Translations under genes and position numbers: made by a program | Part shown: positions 8,200 through 14,536 of the stretch, piece by piece | Numbering within the stretch: the first letter of the stretch is position 1 | How the letters are laid out: each line of letters begins with the position of its first letter | The notes under the pieces: model-generated | Seen by the model: the letters and a program-made list of their open reading frames with translations, nothing else | What the model was told of the DNA's origin: nothing | Databases searched by the model: none | NCBI GenBank assembly: GCA_964576765.1 | Contig: CAZNWH010000042.1 | Span: forward strand, 1-18,371 | Direction: 5' to 3' | From: Hellea sp964576765 | GTDB taxonomy: Bacteria > Pseudomonadota > Alphaproteobacteria > Caulobacterales > Maricaulaceae | DNA: 18,371 bases

Positions 8200-9279
8200 T
8201 TATAGCTTATCCGTCCGCTCGCCTGCTTTTAATTTTTCAACTATCTTTTTAACGTCCTGAGCCGCGGCTAATTTCGTCACAAGAACCGCTCCGTCTTTGA
8301 CGATAACTGCAAGACCATCAATGCCAACTGTCGTAACCAATGGCCCGTCTGTTTCAATCAAACTGTTGGCCGTATTATGGGCTATAACATCTCCAGCAAT
8401 CGCATTACCATCTTCTCCTTGCTTAAGAGCATGTAGTGAGGTGAAAGATCCAATATCATTCCAACCAATATCACATGGAACAATGGCGGCTTTATCTGTT
8501 GGTTCCATCACGGCATAATCGATTGACTCCGATGGGCAATCCTGAAACGCCTCTGGTTCAAGATCATATTGTATATTTTCGATGTGAGCGGCTTTATAAG
8601 CCAAACTTGCCTGTTTAACGATATCAGGATGGAACTTTTCCATTTCTGACAATAAGGTTTGCGGAGAAAAAAGAAATATACCCGCATTCCAATAATATCC
8701 CCCGGCATCAAGGTAACTTTGGGCTGTTTTAGCATCCGGTTTTTCTTTAAATGCAAGGACAGAGGACACCCCTGGTGTGATGGTCTCACCTTGTTGTATA
8801 TATCCATAACCCGTCTCAGGCCCTTCGGGCGTTATCCCGAATGTAACAAGTTTATTATTCATGGCCGCTGGCATTGCAGCTGCAACTGCACGCCGGAAAG
8901 CACCCGGTTTTGTGACGTGATGATCAGCAGGCGAAAGTAAAATAAGTGCATTTTCGTCATGATCCAGCGCATTTAAGGCTGCTACAACGGCGCAAGGGGC
9001 GGTGTTTCGCCCGACAGGTTCGACGATAATAGCGCCTATATCCTGTCCAATTTCCTTCATTTGAGCTCGAATGGGCTCTACATGAGCTGCATTACAAATA
9101 AAGACAGGCTCATAAAACAGCTCTCCGGAAAATCGGTTTGCTGTCTCTTGCACCATTGTTTCTTGCGTAACGAGTGGCAGAAGCTGTTTAGGCATAGCCT
9201 GACGCGACGCTGGCCACAAACGACTCCCGGCACCTCCTGACATTATCACCGGTATTATCTTCAACTCATCCACCTTCAT
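8200..9279 (-). CDS. Mannose-1-phosphate guanylyltransferase (GDP-mannose pyrophosphorylase)
   Basis: Makes GDP-mannose from mannose-1-phosphate and GTP for polysaccharide or glycan synthesis. Seen: GGAGSRLWPASR at residues 15-26, the following KQLLPL, EPVGRNTAPC, LLSPADH, YGYIQ, EKP, GGYYWNAGIFLF, and IDYAVME followed by GWNDIGS, all ManC/Man1P-guanylyltransferase motifs. At 359 residues it is the short form, lacking the C-terminal cupin isomerase domain of bifunctional ManC/ManA proteins (about 470 residues). I use the ATG at 9279; a GTG three codons upstream (9288) is possible and neither has a strong ribosome site. No mannose-pathway partner is in the window. Confidence 0.9.
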   Translation of the reverse strand: MKVDELKIIPVIMSGGAGSRLWPASRQAMPKQLLPLVTQETMVQETANRFSGELFYEPVFICNAAHVEPIRAQMKEIGQDIGAIIVEPVGRNTAPCAVVAALNALDHDENALILLSPADHHVTKPGAFRRAVAAAMPAAMNNKLVTFGITPEGPETGYGYIQQGETITPGVSSVLAFKEKPDAKTAQSYLDAGGYYWNAGIFLFSPQTLLSEMEKFHPDIVKQASLAYKAAHIENIQYDLEPEAFQDCPSESIDYAVMEPTDKAAIVPCDIGWNDIGSFTSLHALKQGEDGNAIAGDVIAHNTANSLIETDGPLVTTVGIDGLAVIVKDGAVLVTKLAAAQDVKKIVEKLKAGERTDKL

Positions 9280-9334
9280 TAACCCCACATAGATTAAAGG
9301 TAGTATTTACGGTATTGACTATTTATAGGGCGTT

Positions 9335-9360
9335 AAAATTAGTGGTTATAAAATCACTAA
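9335..9360 (-). terminator. Possible weak terminator after the TonB-domain lipoprotein gene
   Basis: On the minus strand TTAGTG, a 10-base loop and CACTAA are followed by TTTT, about 18 bases after the TAG of the lipoprotein gene. The stem is only 6 bp and AT-rich, so termination would be weak. It could also act as an operator for the manC-type gene, which starts about 56 bases further on. Confidence 0.3.
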
Positions 9361-9377
9361 GAAAGTCACCCCAACGC

Positions 9378-9806
9378 CTAAGTTCCGAGCGTTACCGTCC
9401 CAAACCTATAGCGTAAAAGGACACGACAATTTTTTAGAACGCCGTCCTTTGGAGGTTGGAATGTCCAATTTTTCACAGCCGTTCTAGACGCAGCTTCAAA
9501 CAAACCATCCGGTACGGACCGTTCGACTTCAATACTTTCAGTTCGACCCTGCGCATTGACATCAAGACGCATGATCACCCATCCTTGTCGTCCAGAATTA
9601 AAGGCGCGCCGCGGATATATAGGCAGGTCGAAATTACGCGCGGCTAGTGTCTCTCCGCCCAGACAATCATCCGGATTTGAATAACCTTTCACCCATGGGT
9701 CAGGCGGATATTGGCTACGCGGTTTAAATACCTCTTGTGTCGCACAGCCCGCGAGGACAGCTAGTGAAATAAAGGCCAAAGATATTCTGGCCCTAATCTT
9801 ACTCAT
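9378..9806 (-). CDS. Lipoprotein with TonB C-terminal domain
   Basis: A 142-residue protein with a lipoprotein signal: basic N-terminus, hydrophobic core, and lipobox LAVLAGC with Cys21 as the likely lipidation site. Residues about 60-140 match the TonB C-terminal fold, with PIYPRRAFNSGRQGWVIMR, the LDVNAQGRTESIEV strand, and AVKNWTFQPP. It lacks the membrane anchor and proline-rich spanner of true TonB, so it probably sits in the periplasm as a lipid-anchored TonB_C protein rather than an energy transducer. Cys48 and Cys127 could form a disulfide. I chose the ATG at 9806 because it gives a clean signal peptide and overlaps the ptsH stop by 8 bp; a frame from 9863 adds an arginine-rich leader lying wholly inside ptsH. 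Role unknown; the overlap suggests co-translation with the PTS genes. Confidence 0.78.
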   Translation of the reverse strand: MSKIRARISLAFISLAVLAGCATQEVFKPRSQYPPDPWVKGYSNPDDCLGGETLAARNFDLPIYPRRAFNSGRQGWVIMRLDVNAQGRTESIEVERSVPDGLFEAASRTAVKNWTFQPPKDGVLKNCRVLLRYRFGTVTLGT

Positions 9807-10089
9807 CTTCACCAAACCGGCTCTCCACCAGCGTAATAAGCGCCTTAATCGCGTCAGTGGCATCTTCCCCTGTCGCGCTGATAGTTATCTCTTCCCCGCA
9901 GGCAGCTCCTAATAATAATAATTCCATGACGGAGTCAGCTATAACCGTTTCCGCACAGACATCATTATGACTTCTGACCAAAACTTGGGACGTAAATTGC
10001 ATGACACATTCCATGAATTTATTCGACGCTCTGGCATGTAAGCCGCGTTTATTCACGAGTTGTACTGTCGCTGTTAAGGTTTGTGTCAA
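9799..10089 (-). CDS. ptsH: Phosphocarrier protein HPr (PTS-Ntr/EIIA-Man branch)
   Basis: A 96-residue HPr phosphocarrier. GLHARAS at 16-22 carries the phospho-acceptor His18, and ADSVMELL at 51-58 carries Ser53, equivalent to the regulatory Ser46 phosphorylated by HPr kinase. In alphaproteobacteria this protein belongs to a regulatory PTS without sugar permeases that passes phosphate from EI-Ntr to EIIA proteins. The start is a TTG at 10089, overlapping the EIIA stop by four bases (TTGA), with AGG six bases upstream; no ATG is near. Translational coupling to the EIIA gene is likely. The conserved Ser53 implies an HPr kinase somewhere in the genome, although none lies in this cluster. Confidence 0.93.
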   Translation of the reverse strand: MTQTLTATVQLVNKRGLHARASNKFMECVMQFTSQVLVRSHNDVCAETVIADSVMELLLLGAACGEEITISATGEDATDAIKALITLVESRFGEDE

Positions 10090-10496
10090 GTTTCGCCTGC
10101 TAAAATTTTAGACGCGATGGCAATATAACGCTGTCCGGCATCACGGGCTTTTTCAGCAGCTTCCTCTAAGTTAGTTGTCCGCCGCGCTTCTGAGAGCTTT
10201 ATAAGCATCGGTAAATTAACTCCCGCCAAAACTTCAACTTTTCCATCGCTAAGCATAGATATAGCAAGATTAGACGGCGTGCCTCCGAACATATCGGTGA
10301 GTAAAATGACGCCATTATCATCATCAACCCGTTTAACAGCCGCGCGAATATCATCACGGCGGCGTTCCATATCGTCATCAGGCCCTATACATATAGCCTC
10401 CATATTGTCCTGAGGGCCGACAACATGCTCCGTTGCCCGGCGAAGTTCTGTCGCCAATTGACCATGCGTAACAATGACAAGTCCTATCATGGACAT
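10086..10496 (-). CDS. PTS EIIA component, mannose (EIIA-Man) family
   Basis: A 136-residue EIIA domain. IGLVIVTHGQLATELRRATE matches the EIIA-Man active site, with His11 as phospho-acceptor, and LLTDMFGGTPSNLA at about 65-78 is the second conserved motif of the fold. Without IIB/IIC/IID permease genes nearby it is probably a regulatory phosphoprotein receiving phosphate from HPr. The gene follows chvG after 77 bp, a space that in related genomes commonly holds hprK, and sometimes rapZ too. The first ATG (10496) is used; another in-frame ATG two codons later (10490) is equally possible. Confidence 0.92.
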   Translation of the reverse strand: MSMIGLVIVTHGQLATELRRATEHVVGPQDNMEAICIGPDDDMERRRDDIRAAVKRVDDDNGVILLTDMFGGTPSNLAISMLSDGKVEVLAGVNLPMLIKLSEARRTTNLEEAAEKARDAGQRYIAIASKILAGET

Positions 10497-10573
10497 TTAC
10501 TCATTCTCTCCATTGGCTTGTGTCCGAAACCAGACAGACACTTAATCAAGATTTTACCGAATTGGAAAGTCTT

Positions 10574-12340
10574 TTATGCGGCCTTTTTTAGGTCTTTGGT
10601 TTTTCGTTTACGTTTTGACATGTGTGGCCCGCCTCCTTGGGTTTGGCGCGGAATATCAATGATAAAGCGCGCCCCTTCAACCTGACCATTGGCCGCGCTT
10701 TGACGGTTCTCTGCCCAAATGCGGCCTTTATGGGCTGTGATAATTTGGCGGCAAATCGCAAGGCCCAGTCCGGAATGAGAGCCAAATTGGGATCCCTTAG
10801 GACGCTGAGTGTAAAAACGGTCAAAGATCGTATCAAGATTATCTGCCGGGATACCCGGACCATCATCATCAACTGTGATAACAACCCGTTCACGGCCCTC
10901 GGACATTTTTACGCTCATATCCAGCCGAATTTCGCCGTCGACATCTGAAAATGTGTAGGCATTGTCGATCAAATTACGAAGCACTTGCGCGAAAGGCGTT
11001 TCAAAGGCGCGAATATAAACCGGAGTATCAGTATCTATACGGGTAACATTCCTGACAGTCGGGCCATCTCCGCTGCGGGTTTGGTCATAAAATTCTGTGA
11101 TATTATCCAGAACTTCAGCAATGTTCAGAGTCTGAGCCGTCTCGCGCGCAAGATTAGCATCAACTTTTGACGCTTTAGATATATCAGTGATCAACCGATC
11201 CATCCGCGAAACATCTTGCTGAATAATATCAATAAGTTTGTCGCGCTGCTCATCTGTAGCGGCCGATCTTAAAGTGTCTGAAGCCGAGCGAAGCGAGGTT
11301 AGAGGGTTTTTAATCTCATGGGCGACATCAGCGGCAAAATTCGCAATATCATCAATACGGCTGTATAGCCCTTGAGTCATATCGCGCATTACTGAGGATA
11401 AATCGCCGATCTCATCCCGGCGTTTTGACAAATCAGGGATAGAATCGCGCTTTCCACTAGATTGTGTTACGACTTCAGCCGCACGGGCCAATTTGCGCAT
11501 GGGACGGGTGACAAAAAGCGTGAGAGCCAAAGAGGACAATAATGTAACCAAAAAGGCCAAACCAATTATCGGCGCCAAGGCTTTTCGTTCTGTGCTTATG
11601 ATTGCCTCAACATCATTGCTTTCAACGGTCACGACGCCGAGAACTTGCTGTACGCGCTTAACGGGAAGACTGACAGTGACAATAAAATCATCGTCTTTTG
11701 TATAACGCTGCCCCAGCATTTCATCCCCTTCCAGAGCTTTGCGAATATCACCCTTTAAATCTCGTCTCAGACGCTCGCGACGGCTTTGTCGCCATGGTAG
11801 ATCATGAAGGGTTTTATCAAACCAGCGCTGAAGCTTATCCTGCCAAAGCTCTTGCCGCGTGGGCTCAGGAATTTCGGGAACAATAGGATCAAGCATTGAA
11901 ACAGAAATCGTCTCATCCATAATCTCTGTATCTGCCAGAATTAATCCCTGTCGATCATGCAAGCGCACACGCCAGTTTTCAGGCACATTAATCCCGCGAA
12001 GAATTTGGCGCGCATTATCGACATCGAGCTGCGCCGCAGAGCCATAGCCCGTCGCATCTTCGCCCATAACCGTTGTAATGGTTGAGGCGAGCGAGCGCAG
12101 ATTTTCGACCTTAGCCTCGATTAAGCCGTCTTGAAAACGGTTCATGGCCAAAGACCCGGCCACCAGAATAAGTAGCCCGATCAGGTTAGAAAGAAAAATA
12201 TTACGGGTCAGCCGCGACGTCAGCAGGGAGCGCCGCGGGCCGCGTCGCCGATCCTGTATCTTAATCCGCCCTCCTGCAGACGAATATAGCTCTGATGACA
12301 CCCGGTTTTTAGGCTTCTCTATATTTATATCCGACACCAT
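10574..12340 (-). CDS. chvG: Sensor histidine kinase ChvG
   Basis: Inner-membrane sensor kinase partnered with ChvI; in alphaproteobacteria the pair responds to cell-wall or acid stress and controls envelope genes. It has 588 residues: a basic N-terminus (RRRGPRRS), TM1 about 47-66, a periplasmic sensor domain about 67-253, TM2 about 254-278, HAMP about 279-330, HisKA with FAADVAHEIKNPLTSLRS and phospho-acceptor His341, then HATPase_c with NLIDNAYTF (Asn456, Asn460), DDDGPGIP at 491-498, and SGLGLAI at 523-529. The C-terminus is a lysine/arginine-rich tail. The ATG at 12340 overlaps chvI by 32 bp; a GTG at 12301, seven bases beyond the chvI stop, is an alternative, since the first residues are not conserved. 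Confidence 0.9.
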   Translation of the reverse strand: MVSDINIEKPKNRVSSELYSSAGGRIKIQDRRRGPRRSLLTSRLTRNIFLSNLIGLLILVAGSLAMNRFQDGLIEAKVENLRSLASTITTVMGEDATGYGSAAQLDVDNARQILRGINVPENWRVRLHDRQGLILADTEIMDETISVSMLDPIVPEIPEPTRQELWQDKLQRWFDKTLHDLPWRQSRRERLRRDLKGDIRKALEGDEMLGQRYTKDDDFIVTVSLPVKRVQQVLGVVTVESNDVEAIISTERKALAPIIGLAFLVTLLSSLALTLFVTRPMRKLARAAEVVTQSSGKRDSIPDLSKRRDEIGDLSSVMRDMTQGLYSRIDDIANFAADVAHEIKNPLTSLRSASDTLRSAATDEQRDKLIDIIQQDVSRMDRLITDISKASKVDANLARETAQTLNIAEVLDNITEFYDQTRSGDGPTVRNVTRIDTDTPVYIRAFETPFAQVLRNLIDNAYTFSDVDGEIRLDMSVKMSEGRERVVITVDDDGPGIPADNLDTIFDRFYTQRPKGSQFGSHSGLGLAICRQIITAHKGRIWAENRQSAANGQVEGARFIIDIPRQTQGGGPHMSKRKRKTKDLKKAA

Positions 12341-13013
12341 AGAGTGTTTCTATACCATCGAAGCTCTTATCCGTCTTGCGGAACTTTTTACGCAATCGTT
12401 TGATATGGCTATCAATGGTTCGGTCATCGACATAGATTTGATCATCATAAGCCGCGTCCATTAATTGATCGCGTGATTTCACATATCCAGGGCGTTTAGC
12501 CAGACTTTCCAAGATTAAAAATTCCGTAACCGTCAATCGCACGGGATTACCGTCCCAAGAGCAGGCATGACGATTAGGGTCTAGGACAAGCTTACCGCGG
12601 CGAATGACTTTATCATCGCCTTCTTGCGGAACCGGCATTTCAATATTGGTCAGTGAGGCGCGTCGCAAAACCGCTTTGATACGCTCATTTAAGAGCCTTT
12701 GGGAGAAGGGCTTTGTGATATAATCATCAGCCCCCATATTCAGGCCAATGGCTTCGTCAAATTCGTCATCTTTAGAGGTTAAAAATATGACGGGCAGATT
12801 GGAGGTTTGGCGCAGACGGCGTAAAAGCTCAAGCCCGTCCATGCGCGGCATCTTGATATCAAAAACGGCCAAATCAGGTGGGCTGGCTTTTAAAGCTTCA
12901 AGCGCACTCACCCCGTCATGGAACTTACGCACTTCATAGCCTTCCCCTTCGAGAAACATCGAGACAGATGTGAGAATATTCTCATCATCATCAACCAAAT
13001 AAATTTTAGCCAT
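12309..13013 (-). CDS. chvI: OmpR-family response regulator ChvI
   Basis: DNA-binding response regulator paired with ChvG. The 234-residue product has a receiver domain (VDDDEN at 8-12, phospho-Asp52 in VFDIKMPRMDG, Thr79, Lys101) and a C-terminal winged helix about 140-232 with RLTVTEFLILESLAKRPG, DDRTIDSHIKRLRKKF and the terminal YGVGYKY. I start at the ATG at 13013 (MAKIYLVDDDEN), which gives the normal receiver boundary; the frame is open to 13166, but that 51-residue extension is not receiver-like. The gene diverges from yggT across 210 bp. Identification as ChvI rests on synteny with a ChvG-type kinase and PTS genes as well as on sequence. Confidence 0.9.
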   Translation of the reverse strand: MAKIYLVDDDENILTSVSMFLEGEGYEVRKFHDGVSALEALKASPPDLAVFDIKMPRMDGLELLRRLRQTSNLPVIFLTSKDDEFDEAIGLNMGADDYITKPFSQRLLNERIKAVLRRASLTNIEMPVPQEGDDKVIRRGKLVLDPNRHACSWDGNPVRLTVTEFLILESLAKRPGYVKSRDQLMDAAYDDQIYVDDRTIDSHIKRLRKKFRKTDKSFDGIETLYGVGYKYREA

Positions 13014-13183
13014 AGATTTCATTCCAGCCCGGCGTGGTGAATACGCCTTCTCTTTTACTAAACTCATTGTCTGCATGTCCTCAACCCTTTCTGACAGTTT
13101 TGATGAAAGCGCTTTAGACGTGCAATGTGGCAAGGCTTTGACCAAAACCTGCCTTATTTTGGACAAATGGGTTATTGCCGATA

Positions 13184-13198
13184 AGGGACTAAGTCCCT
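13184..13198. promoter_or_regulatory. 15-base palindrome upstream of yggT
   Basis: AGGGACTAAGTCCCT has perfect 7-bp arms around one base, ending 25 bases before the yggT ATG within the 210-bp chvI/yggT divergent gap. The near-zero spacer favours a protein-binding site over an RNA hairpin. The remaining part of the gap (13014-13183) is an open frame upstream of chvI with no recognised motif. Confidence 0.35.
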
Positions 13199-13223
13199 AC
13201 ATAGCATTCATCGGAGAGAAAAT

Positions 13224-13526
13224 ATGACCCTGCTACAATCCCTTATCACATTCTTTATAGGCCCCATTTTAGCCCTGATATTTTATGTCCTCATAATATA
13301 TATGATTTTTTCTTGGTTGCTTGCCTTTAATATTGTCAATCTTCGCAACCCAATTATGCGGCAAATTTATGATGTCGTCCGCAGTATCACAGAGCCTATT
13401 CTTAACCCCGTGCGTAGATTTGTACCGCCGATTGGGGGATTAGATATGGCCTTCTTAGTCGTAATTCTTGTACTCTTCTGGCTCAGAGGTTTCGTTGTCC
13501 CAATGCTTTATAATCTAGTCGGTTAA
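13224..13526 (+). CDS. YggT family membrane protein
   Basis: A 100-residue integral membrane protein with two hydrophobic segments, about 5-36 and 73-96, joined by the loop NPIMRQIYDVVRSITEPILN followed by PVRRFVPPIGGLD, which is the YggT family signature. Family members are linked to cell-division or membrane stress phenotypes, but the biochemical role is not settled. The ATG has GGAGA upstream at good spacing. It is monocistronic as far as can be seen; the next gene downstream is convergent. Confidence 0.92.
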   Translation: MTLLQSLITFFIGPILALIFYVLIIYMIFSWLLAFNIVNLRNPIMRQIYDVVRSITEPILNPVRRFVPPIGGLDMAFLVVILVLFWLRGFVVPMLYNLVG

Positions 13527-13659
13527 CCCTCAGCTAAATTGGCTCCATTTATTAAGCCGGGTTCAATCTCACCTTTGTGCAGCTAGGCCGATCTTTCCTA
13601 TGCTTGGGATAAGTTTAGTCATTCAGTCTAAGCCGCCGCATCATCAGCTTATAACGCAT

Positions 13660-13694
13660 AAAAAAAGTTCCATGCTGGTCTGCAGCATGGAACT
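13660..13694 (-). terminator. Strong intrinsic terminator of the repeat-protein gene
   Basis: AGTTCCATGCTG and CAGCATGGAACT form a perfect 12-bp stem with a 5-base loop; on the minus strand the stem runs into a tract of seven T (13666-13660). It lies about 38 bases past the stop of the minus-strand repeat-protein gene. The stretch 13527-13659, after yggT, shows no gene or clear structure. Confidence 0.88.
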
Positions 13695-13702
13695 CAAAAA
13701 TG

Positions 13703-13716
13703 AGGCTTTGAAGCCT
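13703..13716. terminator. Small secondary hairpin beside the main terminator
   Basis: AGGCTT-TG-AAGCCT is a perfect 6-bp stem between the repeat-protein stop and the strong terminator. On the minus strand it is followed after two bases by TTTTT, so it may be an auxiliary terminator; a contribution to plus-strand termination after yggT is also possible. Confidence 0.4.
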
Positions 13717-13731
13717 AAAATTTTCTATAGC

Positions 13732-14316
13732 TTAGGAGCCATACCGTTTTTTAACGGCTTCGGCTTCGCCTTTTGCTTTGTCGACTGTCCCTGAACCGTA
13801 AGAACTAGCTTCTGCTTCACCTTTGGCGGCTGTACCCGAGCCATAAGAACCGGCCTCTGCTTCACCTTTGGCGGCTGTACCTGAGCCATAAGAACTGGCT
13901 TCTGCTTCACCTTTGGCGGCTGTACCCGAGCCATAAGAACCGGCTTCTGCTNNNNNNNNNNNNNNNNNNNNNNNNNNNNNNNNNNNNNNNNNNNNNNNNN
14001 NNNNNNNNNNNNNNNNNNNNNNNNNNNNNNNNNNNNNNNNNNNNNNNNNNNCTGTACCTGACCCGTAAGAACTGGCTTCTGCTTCACCAGTCGCTTCAGG
14101 TTGGGCTTGATAGGTTGAACGCTGATAGCTAGGTGTGCTGCTAGACGTTACTAGACAAATACCGCCTGTATAGGTCGATCCAGCAGGGCAATTACTAGGG
14201 CCCGCATTTGCAATCGGGCTCATGCTAAATGCAGCCACGACCATCGGCGTAGATACAAGCAATCCTTTGGAAAGCTTTTTCATCAATTTGTTACGGTTTG
14301 GTGTATTTTCGCTCAT
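13732..14316 (-). CDS. Secreted tandem-repeat protein of unknown function (contains assembly gap)
   Basis: I do not recognise a family. The N-terminus has a Sec-type signal peptide: MSENTPNRNKLMKKLSKG, a hydrophobic stretch, then SPIANA with likely cleavage after Ala38. The mature part starts with a short segment holding two cysteines (Cys43, Cys54 in CPAGSTYTGGIC) and a Ser/Thr/Gln-rich linker, followed by 15-residue repeats AEA[S/G]SYGSGTAAKGE and a basic end, VKKRYGS. Four and most of a fifth repeat are visible and 100 N bases interrupt the array, so the true length is unknown; the frame is consistent on both sides. AGGAG precedes the ATG at 14316. A strong terminator follows. It is divergent from the ligase-fusion gene, which makes it a candidate partner or substrate (inference only). 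Confidence 0.75.
   Translation of the reverse strand: MSENTPNRNKLMKKLSKGLLVSTPMVVAAFSMSPIANAGPSNCPAGSTYTGGICLVTSSSTPSYQRSTYQAQPEATGEAEASSYGSGTXXXXXXXXXXXXXXXXXXXXXXXXXXXXXXXXXXAEAGSYGSGTAAKGEAEASSYGSGTAAKGEAEAGSYGSGTAAKGEAEASSYGSGTVDKAKGEAEAVKKRYGS
13756..14082 (-). repeat. 45-bp in-frame tandem repeat array
   Basis: The unit encodes AEA[S/G]SYGSGTAAKGE. Reading with the gene, the visible units alternate Ser (before the gap), then Gly, Ser, Gly, Ser (after it), which suggests a 90-bp higher-order unit. The last unit is variant (GTVDKAKGE). Copies are nearly identical at the DNA level, implying recent expansion or homogenisation. Confidence 0.9.
13952..14051. other. 100-N assembly gap inside the repeat array
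   Basis: Exactly 100 unknown bases, the usual placeholder size, inside near-identical repeats. From the repeat phase on each side, the missing DNA should be 13 + 45n bases, so 100 is not a real repeat-compatible length (103 would be two extra units). If Ser/Gly alternation holds, n should be even. Confidence 0.95.
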
Positions 14317-14368
14317 ATTAATCTCCTAGAAATATCTCTACCAAATTTATCGGCATCAACTATGTTAC

Positions 14369-14387
14369 TTTATTCGGTCTGAATAAA
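14369..14387. promoter_or_regulatory. Dyad upstream of the repeat-protein gene
   Basis: TTTATTC-GGTCT-GAATAAA has perfect 7-bp arms around 5 bases, 52 bases upstream of the repeat-protein start in the 220-bp divergent region. The size is typical of a dimeric repressor operator. No regulator gene is adjacent. Confidence 0.4.
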
Positions 14388-14447
14388 TGGTTACCTCAAA
14401 CAACACAATCCCATTAGCAGATTTCAGCAAACACATCGCGTCAACTT

Positions 14448-14471
14448 TTCGTGATTTCTTCCCATCACGAA
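14448..14471. promoter_or_regulatory. Dyad upstream of the ligase-fusion gene
   Basis: TTCGTGAT, 8 bases, ATCACGAA forms a perfect 8-bp dyad, 65 bases before the TTG start of the ligase-fusion gene. It has a different sequence from the dyad at 14369-14387, so two regulators or one hairpin and one operator are possible. The rest of the gap shows no clear promoter. Confidence 0.4.
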
Positions 14472-14536
14472 CATTGTATAAACCCTGAGACAATAAAAAT
14501 AAGTGCAATGAAACCCTTCAAATAGGTTGGATAATT

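Noticed and set aside
7940..8260. Plus-strand open frame across the glmM leader
   Set aside because: It overlaps the conserved GlmM N-terminus and the ManC C-terminus antisense and shows no recognisable protein features.
10505..10545. GTGTC/GACAC short dyad between chvG and the EIIA gene
   Set aside because: Five-base arms with a long spacer are expected by chance.
13014..13166. 51-codon N-terminal extension of chvI
   Set aside because: The receiver domain normally starts a few residues before the acidic pocket; the extension is not conserved-looking and would fill the divergent promoter region.
13555..13580. tRNA T-loop-like string (CCGGGTTCAATC) after yggT
   Set aside because: The T-stem does not pair and no acceptor, D or anticodon arms can be built around it.
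13725..14087. Open frame of tandem repeats (KQKPVLMA-type) overlapping the repeat-protein gene
   Set aside because: It is the same 45-bp DNA repeat read in another frame, without ribosome site or signal peptide; the 13732-14316 frame has both plus a matching terminator.
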